NCBI RefSeq assembly: GCF_012184425.1
Contig: NZ_VTOW01000002.1
Location: 1,098,391 to 1,162,390, forward strand
Source: Candidatus Manganitrophus noduliformans
GTDB taxonomy: Bacteria; Nitrospirota; Nitrospiria; SBBL01; Manganitrophaceae
Reading direction: 5' to 3'
Length of the DNA stretch: 64,000 nucleotides
The position numbers were made by a program, and so were the translations under genes. The notes beneath the pieces were generated by a model, which saw nothing but the letters and a program-made list of their open reading frames with translations, was not told the DNA's origin and ran no database searches. Positions 8,106-16,096 of the stretch are shown piece after piece (the stretch's first letter is position 1; every line of letters begins with the position of its first letter).

Positions 8106-9166
8106 CGTTCCCGCTCCGGACTGGAGACGCCCGCCTCATCAAAAGTCGCCATCTCGGTGAGAATGCGGACGGCGCTCTCCACCAGGCCCATTCCCAATGC
8201 CGCGCCGCTCCCTTCACCCAACCGCATGTTGAGATCCAAGAGCGGATCGAGCCCCAGTTTGTCCAATGCGATCCGGTGGCCCGACTCCGCCGAGCGATGG
8301 GCGGCGACTAAATATTCCTTAACCTCCGGTGCAAGCGCCACCGCGACTAAGGCTGCGGCGGTTGATATAAATCCATCAACCACAACCGGAATCCGGTGCG
8401 CCGCCGCCCCGAGGAGAAGACCGACGATCCCGGCAATCTCATACCCGCCGACCTTGGCCAGCACGTCGATCGGATCGTCCGGATTCGGCCGATTGACCCG
8501 GAGTGCATCCTGAATAACGGTCCGCTTCAAACGGAGGGTCGGCTCGTCGATTCCCGTTCCCCGTCCGGTCACCGCTTCCACCGGCGAGCCGGTCAAGAGC
8601 GCCGTGACGGCGCTGCTGGGGGTGGTGTTGCCGATCCCCATCTCGCCGGTCCCCAAGAGATTCGTGCCGCGGCGGGCCTCTTCTTCCGCCAGTTCGCATC
8701 CGACGGCGATCGCCGACAGCGCCTGTCTGCGCGACATAGCGCGCCCGAGTCTCATGTTCCGGGTTCCCCGATCGATCTTTCGATCGATCAATCCCGGCAA
8801 TTTCCCGAAGGGGTGGTCGACCCCCATGTCGATCACACGGACGTCGGCCCCCGCCTGCCTCGCGAGGACGCAGATTGCCGCTCCCCCGTGAAGGAAGTTG
8901 TAAACCATCTGAGCCGTGACCGCCTGGGGATAGACGCTGACCTTCTCCTCCACCACCCCGTGATCGCCGGCGAAGACGCAAATGACTTTCTTCAACGGCG
9001 GTGAAGGAATCTTTCCGGTCACCTGGATATACCAGGTTGCCAACTCCTCCAACCGGCCGAGGCTGCCGGGGGGCTTTGTTAGACTGTTGAGACGCTTCTG
9101 AGCAAGAATGCGTCCCGATTCTTCCAACGGTTTAATCCGGCCGATGACCAACTGCAACCTTTTCAT
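8102..9166 (-). CDS. cobT: Nicotinate-nucleotide--dimethylbenzimidazole phosphoribosyltransferase
   Basis: About 354 residues, matching family length. Visible motifs include [19 protein letters not shown] near residue 27 (the conserved KPxGSLGxLE), [18 protein letters not shown] near 67, [14 protein letters not shown] near 175 and the C-terminal [13 protein letters not shown] with the catalytic Glu of CobT. It makes alpha-ribazole phosphate, the lower ligand precursor used by CobS. ATG 9166 is preceded by AAGGAAG; a GTG codon at 9169 is directly in front. It overlaps the end of cobU by 35 bp, so the two are translationally coupled. Confidence 0.95.
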   Translation of the reverse strand: MKRLQLVIGRIKPLEESGRILAQKRLNSLTKPPGSLGRLEELATWYIQVTGKIPSPPLKKVICVFAGDHGVVEEKVSVYPQAVTAQMVYNFLHGGAAICVLARQAGADVRVIDMGVDHPFGKLPGLIDRKIDRGTRNMRLGRAMSRRQALSAIAVGCELAEEEARRGTNLLGTGEMGIGNTTPSSAVTALLTGSPVEAVTGRGTGIDEPTLRLKRTVIQDALRVNRPNPDDPIDVLAKVGGYEIAGIVGLLLGAAAHRIPVVVDGFISTAAALVAVALAPEVKEYLVAAHRSAESGHRIALDKLGLDPLLDLNMRLGEGSGAALGMGLVESAVRILTEMATFDEAGVSSPERER

Positions 9167-9716
9167 CACGCTTCCTTTTAATCGGGACGGCGATTCCCGC
9201 CATCATCCAGTAAACCTCATCGGCCTCGGCGGCCCACCGCTGGTGGAGAAGGCCGGAGAGATCCCGGAAGAGCCGGGAGAGGGAATGATCGGTGGGGACC
9301 ACTCCCAATCCGACCTCGTTCGATACGGCAACGATCGAGAGATTGACCGATCGGGCCACGCTGACCAACCGGTCGATCTCGCTCAGAATCTTCTCCTCAT
9401 CTTCCCCCACCGTCGTCAAGAGGTTGGAAAGCCAAAGGGTAAGGCAGTCGATGACCGCCACACCTTTTCCTTGCATTGACTGGAGCAGATCGGCAAGATG
9501 TATCGGCTCCTCCATTGTCTTCCAAACCTCCGGCCGATCGCGACGATGCCGCTCGATCCGCCGCGCCATCTCCGCATCGGACGGTCGCGCCGTGGCGATG
9601 AAGATCTTCTCCTCACCCAAGGTTTCCCCTCGCTCCAATGCAAACCGGCTCTTGCCGGAGCGCGCGCCGCCGAGGATGAGGATCAGACGACTTTTGCTGA
9701 GATCTTTTCGCTCCAT
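9132..9716 (-). CDS. cobU: Adenosylcobinamide kinase/guanylyltransferase
   Basis: A 194-residue CobU/CobP-type bifunctional enzyme. The P-loop [11 protein letters not shown] lies at about residues 16-26. [24 protein letters not shown] (about 39-62) contains the conserved guanylylation histidine, and [12 protein letters not shown] near 110 is the second conserved block. It phosphorylates adenosylcobinamide and adds GMP, feeding CobS. Together with CobS, CobT and the adenosyltransferase it gives salvage of incomplete corrinoids. It starts 1 bp after the btuB stop. Confidence 0.94.
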   Translation of the reverse strand: MERKDLSKSRLILILGGARSGKSRFALERGETLGEEKIFIATARPSDAEMARRIERHRRDRPEVWKTMEEPIHLADLLQSMQGKGVAVIDCLTLWLSNLLTTVGEDEEKILSEIDRLVSVARSVNLSIVAVSNEVGLGVVPTDHSLSRLFRDLSGLLHQRWAAEADEVYWMMAGIAVPIKRKRDEKVAVGHRPD

Positions 9717-9717
9717 G

Positions 9718-11577
9718 CTAGAATGTTACCTTTACGCCGCCATAGCCGGAGAACCCCGCCGTCCCATAGCCGGTCACCTCTTCGTACTCCCGATCAAAGA
9801 GGTTCTCGACTCGTGCAAAGAGCGCAACGTTCCGGTGGAGGGCGTAAGTCCCGGAGAGGTCGACGACGGTGTAGTCGTCCATTTCAACATTGCCTACGTC
9901 AAATCGCTTCCCAACATAGCGGACCTGGAGAACCAAACGAAGGGGATTGGCCGGTTGGATGGAGAGGCTTCCACTCGCCTGATGACGGGGTCGCCGTACC
10001 AGCTCGTCCCCTGTCCCTTCATCCTTTGTATTCATAAAGGTGTAGCTTGCCGAAAGGGCGGCCTGTTCCAATGGTCTCGCCGAGACCTCGAATTCCCACC
10101 CGGTGATCTTCGCCCTCGCCACATTCTCCGGTCTTCCCACAAAGGTATCCGGGTTAAAAACAAAGACGATCAGGTCTTCAATCCGATTCTGGAAATAGGT
10201 TACACCCACCTGCACTTGCTCGCTCCAGAGCGACTGTTCGACCCCCGCTTCAAAACTCTCGCTCTTCTCCGGTTCAAGATTGGGATTGCCAAAATTAGGA
10301 AAGAAGAGATCATTAAGCGTCGGACCGTGAAATCCGGTTCCGTACGCCGCTCGAAGCTTTGTGGCCGTCGACTCCATGAGATAAGCGGTCTCGACTTTGT
10401 AAGTCGTTTCGCCTCCATATCGGTTATTGCCGTCATAACGGAGACCGAAGTTCAAAATAAAAGGCAACTGGCGAAGTTGATAGAAACCATAACCGGCATG
10501 ATTGACCGTGGTTTCGTCAACGCCATCGCCAAACTTGCCGTTCTGCGACTCATACTCGTAGCCGACGGTCAAGAGGTTGCGGCGGCCGAGGCGGAGGTCA
10601 TGCCGCCAATCCAACCATTTTCTTGAGGTGTCGATTTCAGAACCATCGAATGTTGTATCATCCTCGTTGAAGCCGACCCTCAGATGCTGATCCCATTCCT
10701 CAATGACGGCGGTCTTCATGCCGAGCGTAGTGACCCATTGCCGATGATCCAGGACCAGATTCCGAACGTCGACCGGGCAGAAAAAAGTGTCCGGATCACA
10801 ACCGTCCAGCTCGCTCTCCGAGTTGGTATAACGCCCCGTCCATTCAAGCCGCGTCTTCTCTGAAAGATCGGTCCCTAGCCGCGCGGAAAAAGCAGTATTC
10901 TCATATCCGTCGTCCTCGCGATTTCCAGCGAGTTCATTCGCCCGGGAGAATCCTCGGGTGTCAAACCGCGACGCCGAGAGGGAGTAATCGACCCGCTCTG
11001 TTGACCCGTTTAACCCCGCCGCCTCCCGAAAAGTACGATACGCTCCTGCCTCCAGCGAGAGAAAGCCTGACGGAGGGCCCTCTCCTTTTTTTGTAAAGAT
11101 CTGAATGACCCCGCCGAGGGCGTCCGATCCGTATAGTGTACTCTGCGGACCGCGGATCACCTCAATCCGTTCGATATTCTCCACGGTAAGATCCGCAAAA
11201 TCGAACGCACCCGTGGTGGGGCTATTGACCGGAACGCCATCGATCAGGACAAGCGTATGATTGGACTCCGTTCCGCGCAAAAACACCGAGCTTGTCGCTC
11301 CTGGCCCGCCCTGCTGTACCACCGTCAGACCCGGCACTTCACGCAGTGCTTCCTCGACGGTGGTGAGATGTTTCTCTTCGATCGTCTTTTCGTCGATGAG
11401 GGTAACGGAAGCGGCGGTCTCTTTCAACGGAACCTCCGTTTGGGTGGCCGTGACAAAAACCGGCGGAAAGGTGGGAATCTCTTCAGGGGATGTTTCTTCT
11501 GCGCCGGATACATTGGTGGTGACTGCAATCAGAACGAGAAATGAGCAAAACGCAATACGCCATTGGAACGGGGTCAT
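9718..11577 (-). CDS. btuB: TonB-dependent cobalamin receptor BtuB
   Basis: This 619-residue outer-membrane receptor starts with a signal peptide (about residues 1-25, ending VSGAEE). A TonB-box-like stretch VFVTATQTEVP follows at about 40-50. The plug domain follows (VEEALREVPGLTV, LVLIDGVPVN, IERIEVIRGPQSTLYGSDALGGVI at about 135-158). The beta-barrel ends in the aromatic KVTF, typical for outer-membrane assembly. It binds and imports corrinoid with energy from TonB. It is the first gene after two tandem cobalamin riboswitches, which fixes the substrate with good confidence. The start is 32 bp downstream of the second riboswitch and has GGGAGAGG just upstream. Confidence 0.93.
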   Translation of the reverse strand: MTPFQWRIAFCSFLVLIAVTTNVSGAEETSPEEIPTFPPVFVTATQTEVPLKETAASVTLIDEKTIEEKHLTTVEEALREVPGLTVVQQGGPGATSSVFLRGTESNHTLVLIDGVPVNSPTTGAFDFADLTVENIERIEVIRGPQSTLYGSDALGGVIQIFTKKGEGPPSGFLSLEAGAYRTFREAAGLNGSTERVDYSLSASRFDTRGFSRANELAGNREDDGYENTAFSARLGTDLSEKTRLEWTGRYTNSESELDGCDPDTFFCPVDVRNLVLDHRQWVTTLGMKTAVIEEWDQHLRVGFNEDDTTFDGSEIDTSRKWLDWRHDLRLGRRNLLTVGYEYESQNGKFGDGVDETTVNHAGYGFYQLRQLPFILNFGLRYDGNNRYGGETTYKVETAYLMESTATKLRAAYGTGFHGPTLNDLFFPNFGNPNLEPEKSESFEAGVEQSLWSEQVQVGVTYFQNRIEDLIVFVFNPDTFVGRPENVARAKITGWEFEVSARPLEQAALSASYTFMNTKDEGTGDELVRRPRHQASGSLSIQPANPLRLVLQVRYVGKRFDVGNVEMDDYTVVDLSGTYALHRNVALFARVENLFDREYEEVTGYGTAGFSGYGGVKVTF

Positions 11578-11608
11578 CTATCCTCTCCCTTCGAAAGGTA
11601 AAATGTGA

Positions 11609-11826
11609 TCCTGAAAGGCCCGGTCTCCTGGCTGAGGGCAACCTACTCCCACGCCTTCCCAGGGAGGAAATCGTTACTCGTTATTAGTTAAACGTTAAGC
11701 GTAAAAGAATTTACGATTCACGATTCACGAATAACGAAACCCCAGTGGCCGTTGTGGTTTCGTTCCCGTCACAGTTGCGGGGCAGCAGCGGTTTTGCACC
11801 GCTTTCCCGATCAACCCTTCAGGTTA
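11609..11826 (-). promoter_or_regulatory. Cobalamin riboswitch, proximal copy (btuB leader)
   Basis: Read on the minus strand, the leader shows the core CGGTGCAAAACCGCTGCTGC followed by CCCCGCAACTGTGACGGGA. The GCCACTG element lies at 11749-11743. The B12-box AGCCAGGAGACCGGGCC lies at 11633-11617. A P1 stem closes it: CCTGAA at about 11823-11818 with TTCAGG at 11615-11610. An AT-rich insert with repeated TGAATCG units (about 11670-11740) enlarges the peripheral arm. No U-tract terminator follows. Instead CCTTTCGAAGGG near 11590 could mask the btuB Shine-Dalgarno, so control is probably at translation (inference). Confidence 0.92.
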
Positions 11827-11845
11827 TTTGATTTAAATTCTGTCC

Positions 11846-11883
11846 AAAAAAAATCCCCGCCTTTCGAATGGAAAGGAGGGGAT
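11846..11883 (-). terminator. Riboswitch-controlled intrinsic terminator
   Basis: On the minus strand ATCCCCTCCTTTC (11883-11871), loop CATTC, GAAAGGCGGGGAT (11865-11853) pairs with one mismatch and runs straight into eight U residues (11853-11846). It lies between the two cobalamin riboswitches. Its 5' arm plus loop, CUUUCCAUUC (11875-11866), is exactly complementary to GAAUGGAAAG (11937-11928), which includes the 3' strand of the upstream riboswitch P1. This is a complete antiterminator alternative. Confidence 0.85.
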
Positions 11884-11927
11884 GGAATGAGTCCGCCCCC
11901 CGTCTTGACCATCGAAGACAGGCAGTG

Positions 11928-12112
11928 CTTTCCATTCAGGCAGGTCTTCTGGCTCTGGGACGATCTTACTCCCGACCCCTTCCCCCCCGGATATTTTATA
12001 CGGAGAGTGGTGTTGGTCGGTTTCGCGTCCCATAACAGCGGCGGGTCCGCTCCCGATTTACACGGGATTCCCTTTTCAATCCCGACATGACGTCGGGATC
12101 ACCTGAACGGGT
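11928..12112 (-). promoter_or_regulatory. Cobalamin riboswitch, distal copy (transcription-attenuating)
   Basis: On the minus strand: CAGGTGATCCCGACG, a hairpin, AAAAGGGAATCCCGTG, then AATCGGGAGCGGACCCGCC and GCTGT. The B12-box AGCCAGAAGACCTGCC lies at 11954-11939. P1 pairs CCGTTCAGG (12110-12102) with CCTGAATGG (11940-11932), 9 bp with one G-U. Because the P1 3' strand is also half of the antiterminator, ligand binding would free the terminator at 11846-11883 and stop transcription before the second riboswitch and btuB. Confidence 0.92.
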
Positions 12113-12130
12113 TCTTTATCGAACGGGTAA

Positions 12131-12159
12131 TCTATACCAGGGGGGCGGAACGAAATCAA
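12131..12159 (-). promoter_or_regulatory. Sigma-70-type promoter of the B12 operon
   Basis: On the minus strand TTGATT (12159-12154), a 17-bp spacer, then TATAGA (12136-12131). Transcription would begin near 12124, about 12 bases before the distal riboswitch, which is where a leader of this kind should start. Confidence 0.6.
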
Positions 12160-12179
12160 CAAAAAAATTGATCGGGGGC

Positions 12180-12629
12180 TTAGTCGTGGACGGAGAGGAC
12201 AAATTCCTGATTAATATAGACAACGAATTCCGGCTGGATGAGGGTGAAAAAACGGACCGGCTGATTCAGATAATCCTTCATCCGGCAGAATCCTTCGGGA
12301 AGGTTGACAAAAACATCCCCCTCGATCTCATTGCCCCGGATCATCTTCAAAGAGACGGAATTCTTTTTTCCCAACGTCATGAGGTCGTCTTTTTCCAGCT
12401 GCGCCGGGACCTTCGCCACGACGATATGAGACCGATTGATCAGGAGGGTTCCCCCTTTCGTCCTCACGGGGATGAACTTTTTCTCCTCGTGCAAAAGATC
12501 CCCGACCTTTTGAAGCCCCGCATGGTGCGCCTCATAGAGCCGGAGAAAAACTTCCCCTTCGACCTCGCTCCCGTCGGAGAGTTCGAACAAAACCGGACGG
12601 TTCTCTTTTTCGATCTTTCGCTCATCCAC
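12180..12629 (-). CDS. Small protein with duplicated domain, coupled to pilT
   Basis: An unrecognised, soluble, mostly beta-strand protein of about 149 residues. It looks like two copies of one unit: the first around SDGSEVEGEVFLRL...GTLLINRSHIVVAKV, the second around IRGNEIEGDVFVNL...EFVVYINQEFVLSV. The shared pattern is G-x-E-(I/V)-E-G-(D/E)-V-F. I choose GTG 12629: it overlaps the pilT stop (12622-12624) and has AAGGAG ten bases upstream. The frame stays open to 12713, but that would overlap pilT by 92 bp. Tight coupling suggests a role linked to type IV pili or to sensing by the retraction motor. This is inferred from position only. Confidence 0.65.
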   Translation of the reverse strand: MDERKIEKENRPVLFELSDGSEVEGEVFLRLYEAHHAGLQKVGDLLHEEKKFIPVRTKGGTLLINRSHIVVAKVPAQLEKDDLMTLGKKNSVSLKMIRGNEIEGDVFVNLPEGFCRMKDYLNQPVRFFTLIQPEFVVYINQEFVLSVHD

Positions 12630-13710
12630 GGGGTGCCGCTCCTTGAGGGGCCGCTCCCTGCCCCGACAAAGGGAAGAGGGCTTTGTTCGTGGCAAATTTA
12701 TGCGCCTCTTCAATCGATACCTTCTTCGAGGCCACCAGCGCCTGGAGGGCCTGATCCATCAGCTGCATCCCTTCGGCCTTTCCGGTCTGGATGACCGATG
12801 GGATCTGGAACGTCTTTGCTTCCCGGATCAGGTTGGAGGTGGCGGTGTTCACGAGCAAAATCTCCAGCGCCGCGCATCGCTTGCCGTCGACCGTCTTCAA
12901 AAGATTTTGAGCGACCACCCCTTTGAGCGATTCCGCCAACATCGCCCGGATCTGCTCCTGCTGGTTGGTCGGAAAGACGTTGATGATCCGGTCGACCGTC
13001 TTGGCTGCGCTGCTCGTATGCAGCGTTCCGAAGACGAGGTGGCCGGTCTCGGCCGCCGTAATCGCCAGCTCGATCGTCTCCAGGTCGCGCATCTCCCCGA
13101 CGAGGATAATATCCGGATCTTCCCGAAGGGCCGCTTTCAGCGCGGCGGCAAACGATTTTGTATCGCGTCCGACCTCCCGCTGATTGATCAGACACCCCTG
13201 GCTGGTATGGACGAACTCGATCGGATCTTCCACCGTGAGGATATGCTCTTTTTTGGTCCGATTGATATAGTCGATGATCGCCGCGAGAGTCGTCGACTTT
13301 CCGCTTCCGGTCGCGCCGGTCACCAAGACCAGCCCTTTCTTGAATTGGGCGAATTTTAAAACGGTGGCGGGAAGCCCCAGCTGCTCGACTGTCAAGATTT
13401 GGGTGGGAATCATCCGGAAGACGGCGCTCATCCCGAGCCGGCCCAGGAAAATATTGGCCCGGAAGCGGGCCTGCAACTCCGGAACTTCGTAGGCGAAATC
13501 GATATCGTGCGTCGTTTCGAACTTCTCTTTATGGAGATCGCTCATGATTTCATAGAGAAGTTTCTGGTTTCCTTCATGTGTCAGTTTCTCGGGTGTGACC
13601 GGAACCAAGTCTCCCGCCGCCCGCATCATCGGGGGATTCTGCGGCGAGAGATGTAGATCAGACCCTTTTTTCTCTCTTAACGCTTTAAAGAGGACGTCGA
13701 TTTGAGGCAT
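12622..13710 (-). CDS. pilT: Type IV pilus retraction ATPase PilT
   Basis: A 362-residue GspE/PilT-family hexameric ATPase. Near the N-terminus is KKGSDLHLSPQNPPMMR. Walker A GATGSGKSTT lies at about residues 130-139, the Asp box around EHILTVEDPIEF (about 155), Walker B DPDIILVGEMRD near 200, and the His box ETGHLVFGTLHTSSA near 220. The PilT-specific C-terminal part, with AIEILL-like RCAALEILLVNTATSNLIREAK, supports PilT over PilB. It powers pilus retraction at the cytoplasmic face of the inner membrane. Other pilus genes are not in the window. Confidence 0.93.
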   Translation of the reverse strand: MPQIDVLFKALREKKGSDLHLSPQNPPMMRAAGDLVPVTPEKLTHEGNQKLLYEIMSDLHKEKFETTHDIDFAYEVPELQARFRANIFLGRLGMSAVFRMIPTQILTVEQLGLPATVLKFAQFKKGLVLVTGATGSGKSTTLAAIIDYINRTKKEHILTVEDPIEFVHTSQGCLINQREVGRDTKSFAAALKAALREDPDIILVGEMRDLETIELAITAAETGHLVFGTLHTSSAAKTVDRIINVFPTNQQEQIRAMLAESLKGVVAQNLLKTVDGKRCAALEILLVNTATSNLIREAKTFQIPSVIQTGKAEGMQLMDQALQALVASKKVSIEEAHKFATNKALFPLSGQGAAPQGAAPRG

Positions 13711-13824
13711 GTGGACTCCGAATCATTGAGAAGCACGGAAGGAAGTTTACCATAGGATAAAAAATCTGTAAGTCGATGAGAACAATGGATGGATTTGGCC
13801 TAGGGAGGGAATCAAAAACAGGGA

Positions 13825-13849
13825 GGGCGGGTTTGAAACCCGCCCCTAC
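13825..13849. repeat. GTAGGGGC-type palindrome at the E2 stop codon
   Basis: GGGCGGGTTT (13825-13834) and AAACCCGCCC (13836-13845) form a perfect 10-bp stem with a one-base loop. The right flank reads CCTAC, so on the minus strand the element starts GTAGGGGCGGG. The TAG in it is the stop codon of the E2 gene (13848-13846). The same outer arm occurs at 20545, 23498 and, more distantly, 50506. Confidence 0.65.
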
Positions 13850-15078
13850 TTGCCTTCGATGAGCATCAAATCGGGATCTTCCAAATGTTGAATGACCGTG
13901 TTCATGAACCGGGCCGCCTCGGCGCCGTAGATCACACGATGATCAAAGGTGAGGGAGAGCGGCAGGATCTTCCGGATCACCATCTCACCCGACCGGGCGA
14001 CCACTTTGTCCTCGATTTTGCCGAGGCCGAGTATACCGACCTCGGGATAGTTGATGATCGGCGTGCCGTAAATGCCGCCGATCACACCATAGTTGGTGAG
14101 GGTGAAGGTCCCCCCCTTCAAATCGGAAAGATCGATCATTCTGGAGAAGGCCTTCTCTGTGAGGACCGAGATCTCTTTCGAAAGATCGAGCACGCTTTTT
14201 TCATCGGCTCGTTTGATGACGAAGACCATCAATCCTTCCGGCGTGTCGACCGCAATCCCAATGTTGTAATACTTTTTTAAAATGATCTCTTCTTTCTCTT
14301 CGTCCAAGGTCGCATTCAAGTAGGGATATTCTTTAAGGCCGGCGACCACCGCCTTGATGATGAAGGGGAGATAGGTCAGTTTAAAGCCGCGCGCTTCAGC
14401 CAGGTTTTTCTTCTTGGAGCGGACATTTTCGAGCGCGGTCACATCGGCGTCGTCGGTGAAGGTGACCGCGGCGACCTTCTGGGACGACTCGCTCACCCGC
14501 CGCGCGGCGCTTCGCCGAACCCCCCGAAATGCAATTCGCTCCACCGGACCGAGCGGTCCCGTTTCAGCATGGGGTTGAATCGGCGCGGCTTCCTTTCGGG
14601 GCTGCGCGGCCTGTTCAACGTCCTCCCGCGTGAGACGCCCGTTGGGGCCGGTTCCCCGCACCTTCGAGAGATCGACCCCCAGCTCCTTCGCCCGCGCCCG
14701 GACCGAGGGAATCGCCCGCACTTTAAACTCTTCTTCCTCTTGCCCCAGTCGCCCGACGACCGAGCCGGCATCTTTTCGGGTCTCTTCTTTTTTTATTTCC
14801 GCGGTCGGTTTTTTCTCCGTCGTCTTCGCGGCGGAAGCTTCCTCCGTCTCCACCGCCACCAGGACCGATCCGACCTGGATCACCTCTCCCGGCTTGCCGC
14901 GCAGCTCGATCACCTTCCCGGTATAAGGCGAGGGAAGGGTCACGACCGCTTTGTCGGTCTCCACCTCCACCAGCGGCTGGTCCTCTTTGACAGATTCGCC
15001 CTGAGAGACAAGCCACTTGACCAGTTCTCCCTCGGCAATCCCTTCGCCGACGTCGGGGAATTTAAATTCTTTTCTCAT
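13846..15078 (-). CDS. 2-oxoacid dehydrogenase E2 (dihydrolipoamide acyltransferase)
   Basis: About 410 residues, with three domains in the usual order. The lipoyl domain covers residues 1-80, with the lipoylated Lys in VETDKAVV near 44. A peripheral subunit-binding domain lies around 120-155 (IPSVRARAKELGVDLSKVRGTG). The catalytic domain runs to the end. The catalytic motif reads FDHRVIYG, where the usual H-R-x-x-D-G has Tyr in place of Asp (codon TAC). The start is ATG 15078, because the lipoyl domain begins there; the frame further upstream runs into E1 beta. It transfers the acyl group to CoA in the complex with the two E1 subunits just upstream. E3 is not in the window. Pyruvate or branched-chain 2-oxoacid specificity cannot be told. 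Confidence 0.88.
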   Translation of the reverse strand: MRKEFKFPDVGEGIAEGELVKWLVSQGESVKEDQPLVEVETDKAVVTLPSPYTGKVIELRGKPGEVIQVGSVLVAVETEEASAAKTTEKKPTAEIKKEETRKDAGSVVGRLGQEEEEFKVRAIPSVRARAKELGVDLSKVRGTGPNGRLTREDVEQAAQPRKEAAPIQPHAETGPLGPVERIAFRGVRRSAARRVSESSQKVAAVTFTDDADVTALENVRSKKKNLAEARGFKLTYLPFIIKAVVAGLKEYPYLNATLDEEKEEIILKKYYNIGIAVDTPEGLMVFVIKRADEKSVLDLSKEISVLTEKAFSRMIDLSDLKGGTFTLTNYGVIGGIYGTPIINYPEVGILGLGKIEDKVVARSGEMVIRKILPLSLTFDHRVIYGAEAARFMNTVIQHLEDPDLMLIEGK

Positions 15079-15118
15079 CGATTCATCCCTGATTTGTTTT
15101 CGGTAATTACGAGCAACG

Positions 15119-16096
15119 TCAGAATCCGACGGCCTGTTCGGCCGCTTCAACGATCTGATCGACATCGGGAAGATAATACTTCTCATTCTTTGGAAGGGGA
15201 ATCGGCGTGTCGAACCCGGTCACACGCGCCACGGGGGCTTCGAGTGAGAGAAGCGCCTCCTCACAGAGACGGGCGGCAATCTCCGCGCCGAGCCCGCAGG
15301 TTTTTGGGGCTTCATGAATGATGACGGCGCGTCCGGTCTTCTCGACCGATCGAATGATCGTCGCCGAATCGAGCGGCGAGAGGGTCCTCAGATCGATCAC
15401 CTCCGCCTCCACCCCTTTTTCCGCCATCCGATCGGCCGCCTTCAACGTCGGATGGAGCATCGCCCCCCAGGTGATGAGGGTCAGATCTTTCCCCTCCGTC
15501 AACAGCCGCGCCTCGCCGAGCGGGATCGCATTGTCTCCTTCAGGGACCTCTTCCTTGATGGCCCGGTAGATTTTGGCCGGCTCCAGGAAAATCACCGGAT
15601 CGGGGTCGCGGATCGCGGAGAGCATCAGCCCCTTCGCCTCCGCGGGGGTCGAGGGGACGACGACTTTTAGGCCGGGAGTATGGACGAAGAAAGCCTCGGT
15701 GCTCTCCGAGTGATGCTCCGGCGCATGAATGCCGCCGCCGTAGGGGGTCCGGACGACGATCGGGCAGGTGTAGCGGCCGCGGGTCCGGGTCCGAAGACGC
15801 GCCGCGTGAGAAATCAGTTGCTCCATCGCCGCATAGAGAAACCCCATGAATTGGATCTCGACCACAGGAGTAAGACCATACGCGGCCATTCCGATGGCGA
15901 CGCCGACGATTCCCGATTCGGAAAGCGGGGTGTCGACGACCCGTCGCTCGCCAAACTGGTCGATCAACCCTTCGGTCACCCGGAAGACACCGCCGTCCTT
16001 CCCGATATCCTCCCCCATTAAGATGAGATCGGGATTCCGCTCCATCTCATGACGGAGGGCCTGATTGATCGCTTGAACGACATTCAGCTTGCTCAC
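15119..16096 (-). CDS. pdhB: 2-oxoacid dehydrogenase E1 beta subunit
   Basis: A 325-residue transketolase-like beta subunit. Conserved stretches include NPDLILMGEDIGKDGGVFRVTEGL (about 20-42), VDTPLSESGIVGVAIGMA near 54-71 and VVEIQFMGFLYAAMEQL near 77. The family sequences RYTCPIVVRTPYGGG and HSESTEAFFVHTPGLKVV follow, then the C-terminal transketolase domain. It forms the alpha2beta2 E1 with the upstream gene. It begins with GTG at 16096, whose GTGA overlaps the E1 alpha stop, with AAGGAG upstream. In context it could serve pyruvate or branched-chain 2-oxoacids. Confidence 0.9.
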   Translation of the reverse strand: MSKLNVVQAINQALRHEMERNPDLILMGEDIGKDGGVFRVTEGLIDQFGERRVVDTPLSESGIVGVAIGMAAYGLTPVVEIQFMGFLYAAMEQLISHAARLRTRTRGRYTCPIVVRTPYGGGIHAPEHHSESTEAFFVHTPGLKVVVPSTPAEAKGLMLSAIRDPDPVIFLEPAKIYRAIKEEVPEGDNAIPLGEARLLTEGKDLTLITWGAMLHPTLKAADRMAEKGVEAEVIDLRTLSPLDSATIIRSVEKTGRAVIIHEAPKTCGLGAEIAARLCEEALLSLEAPVARVTGFDTPIPLPKNEKYYLPDVDQIVEAAEQAVGF

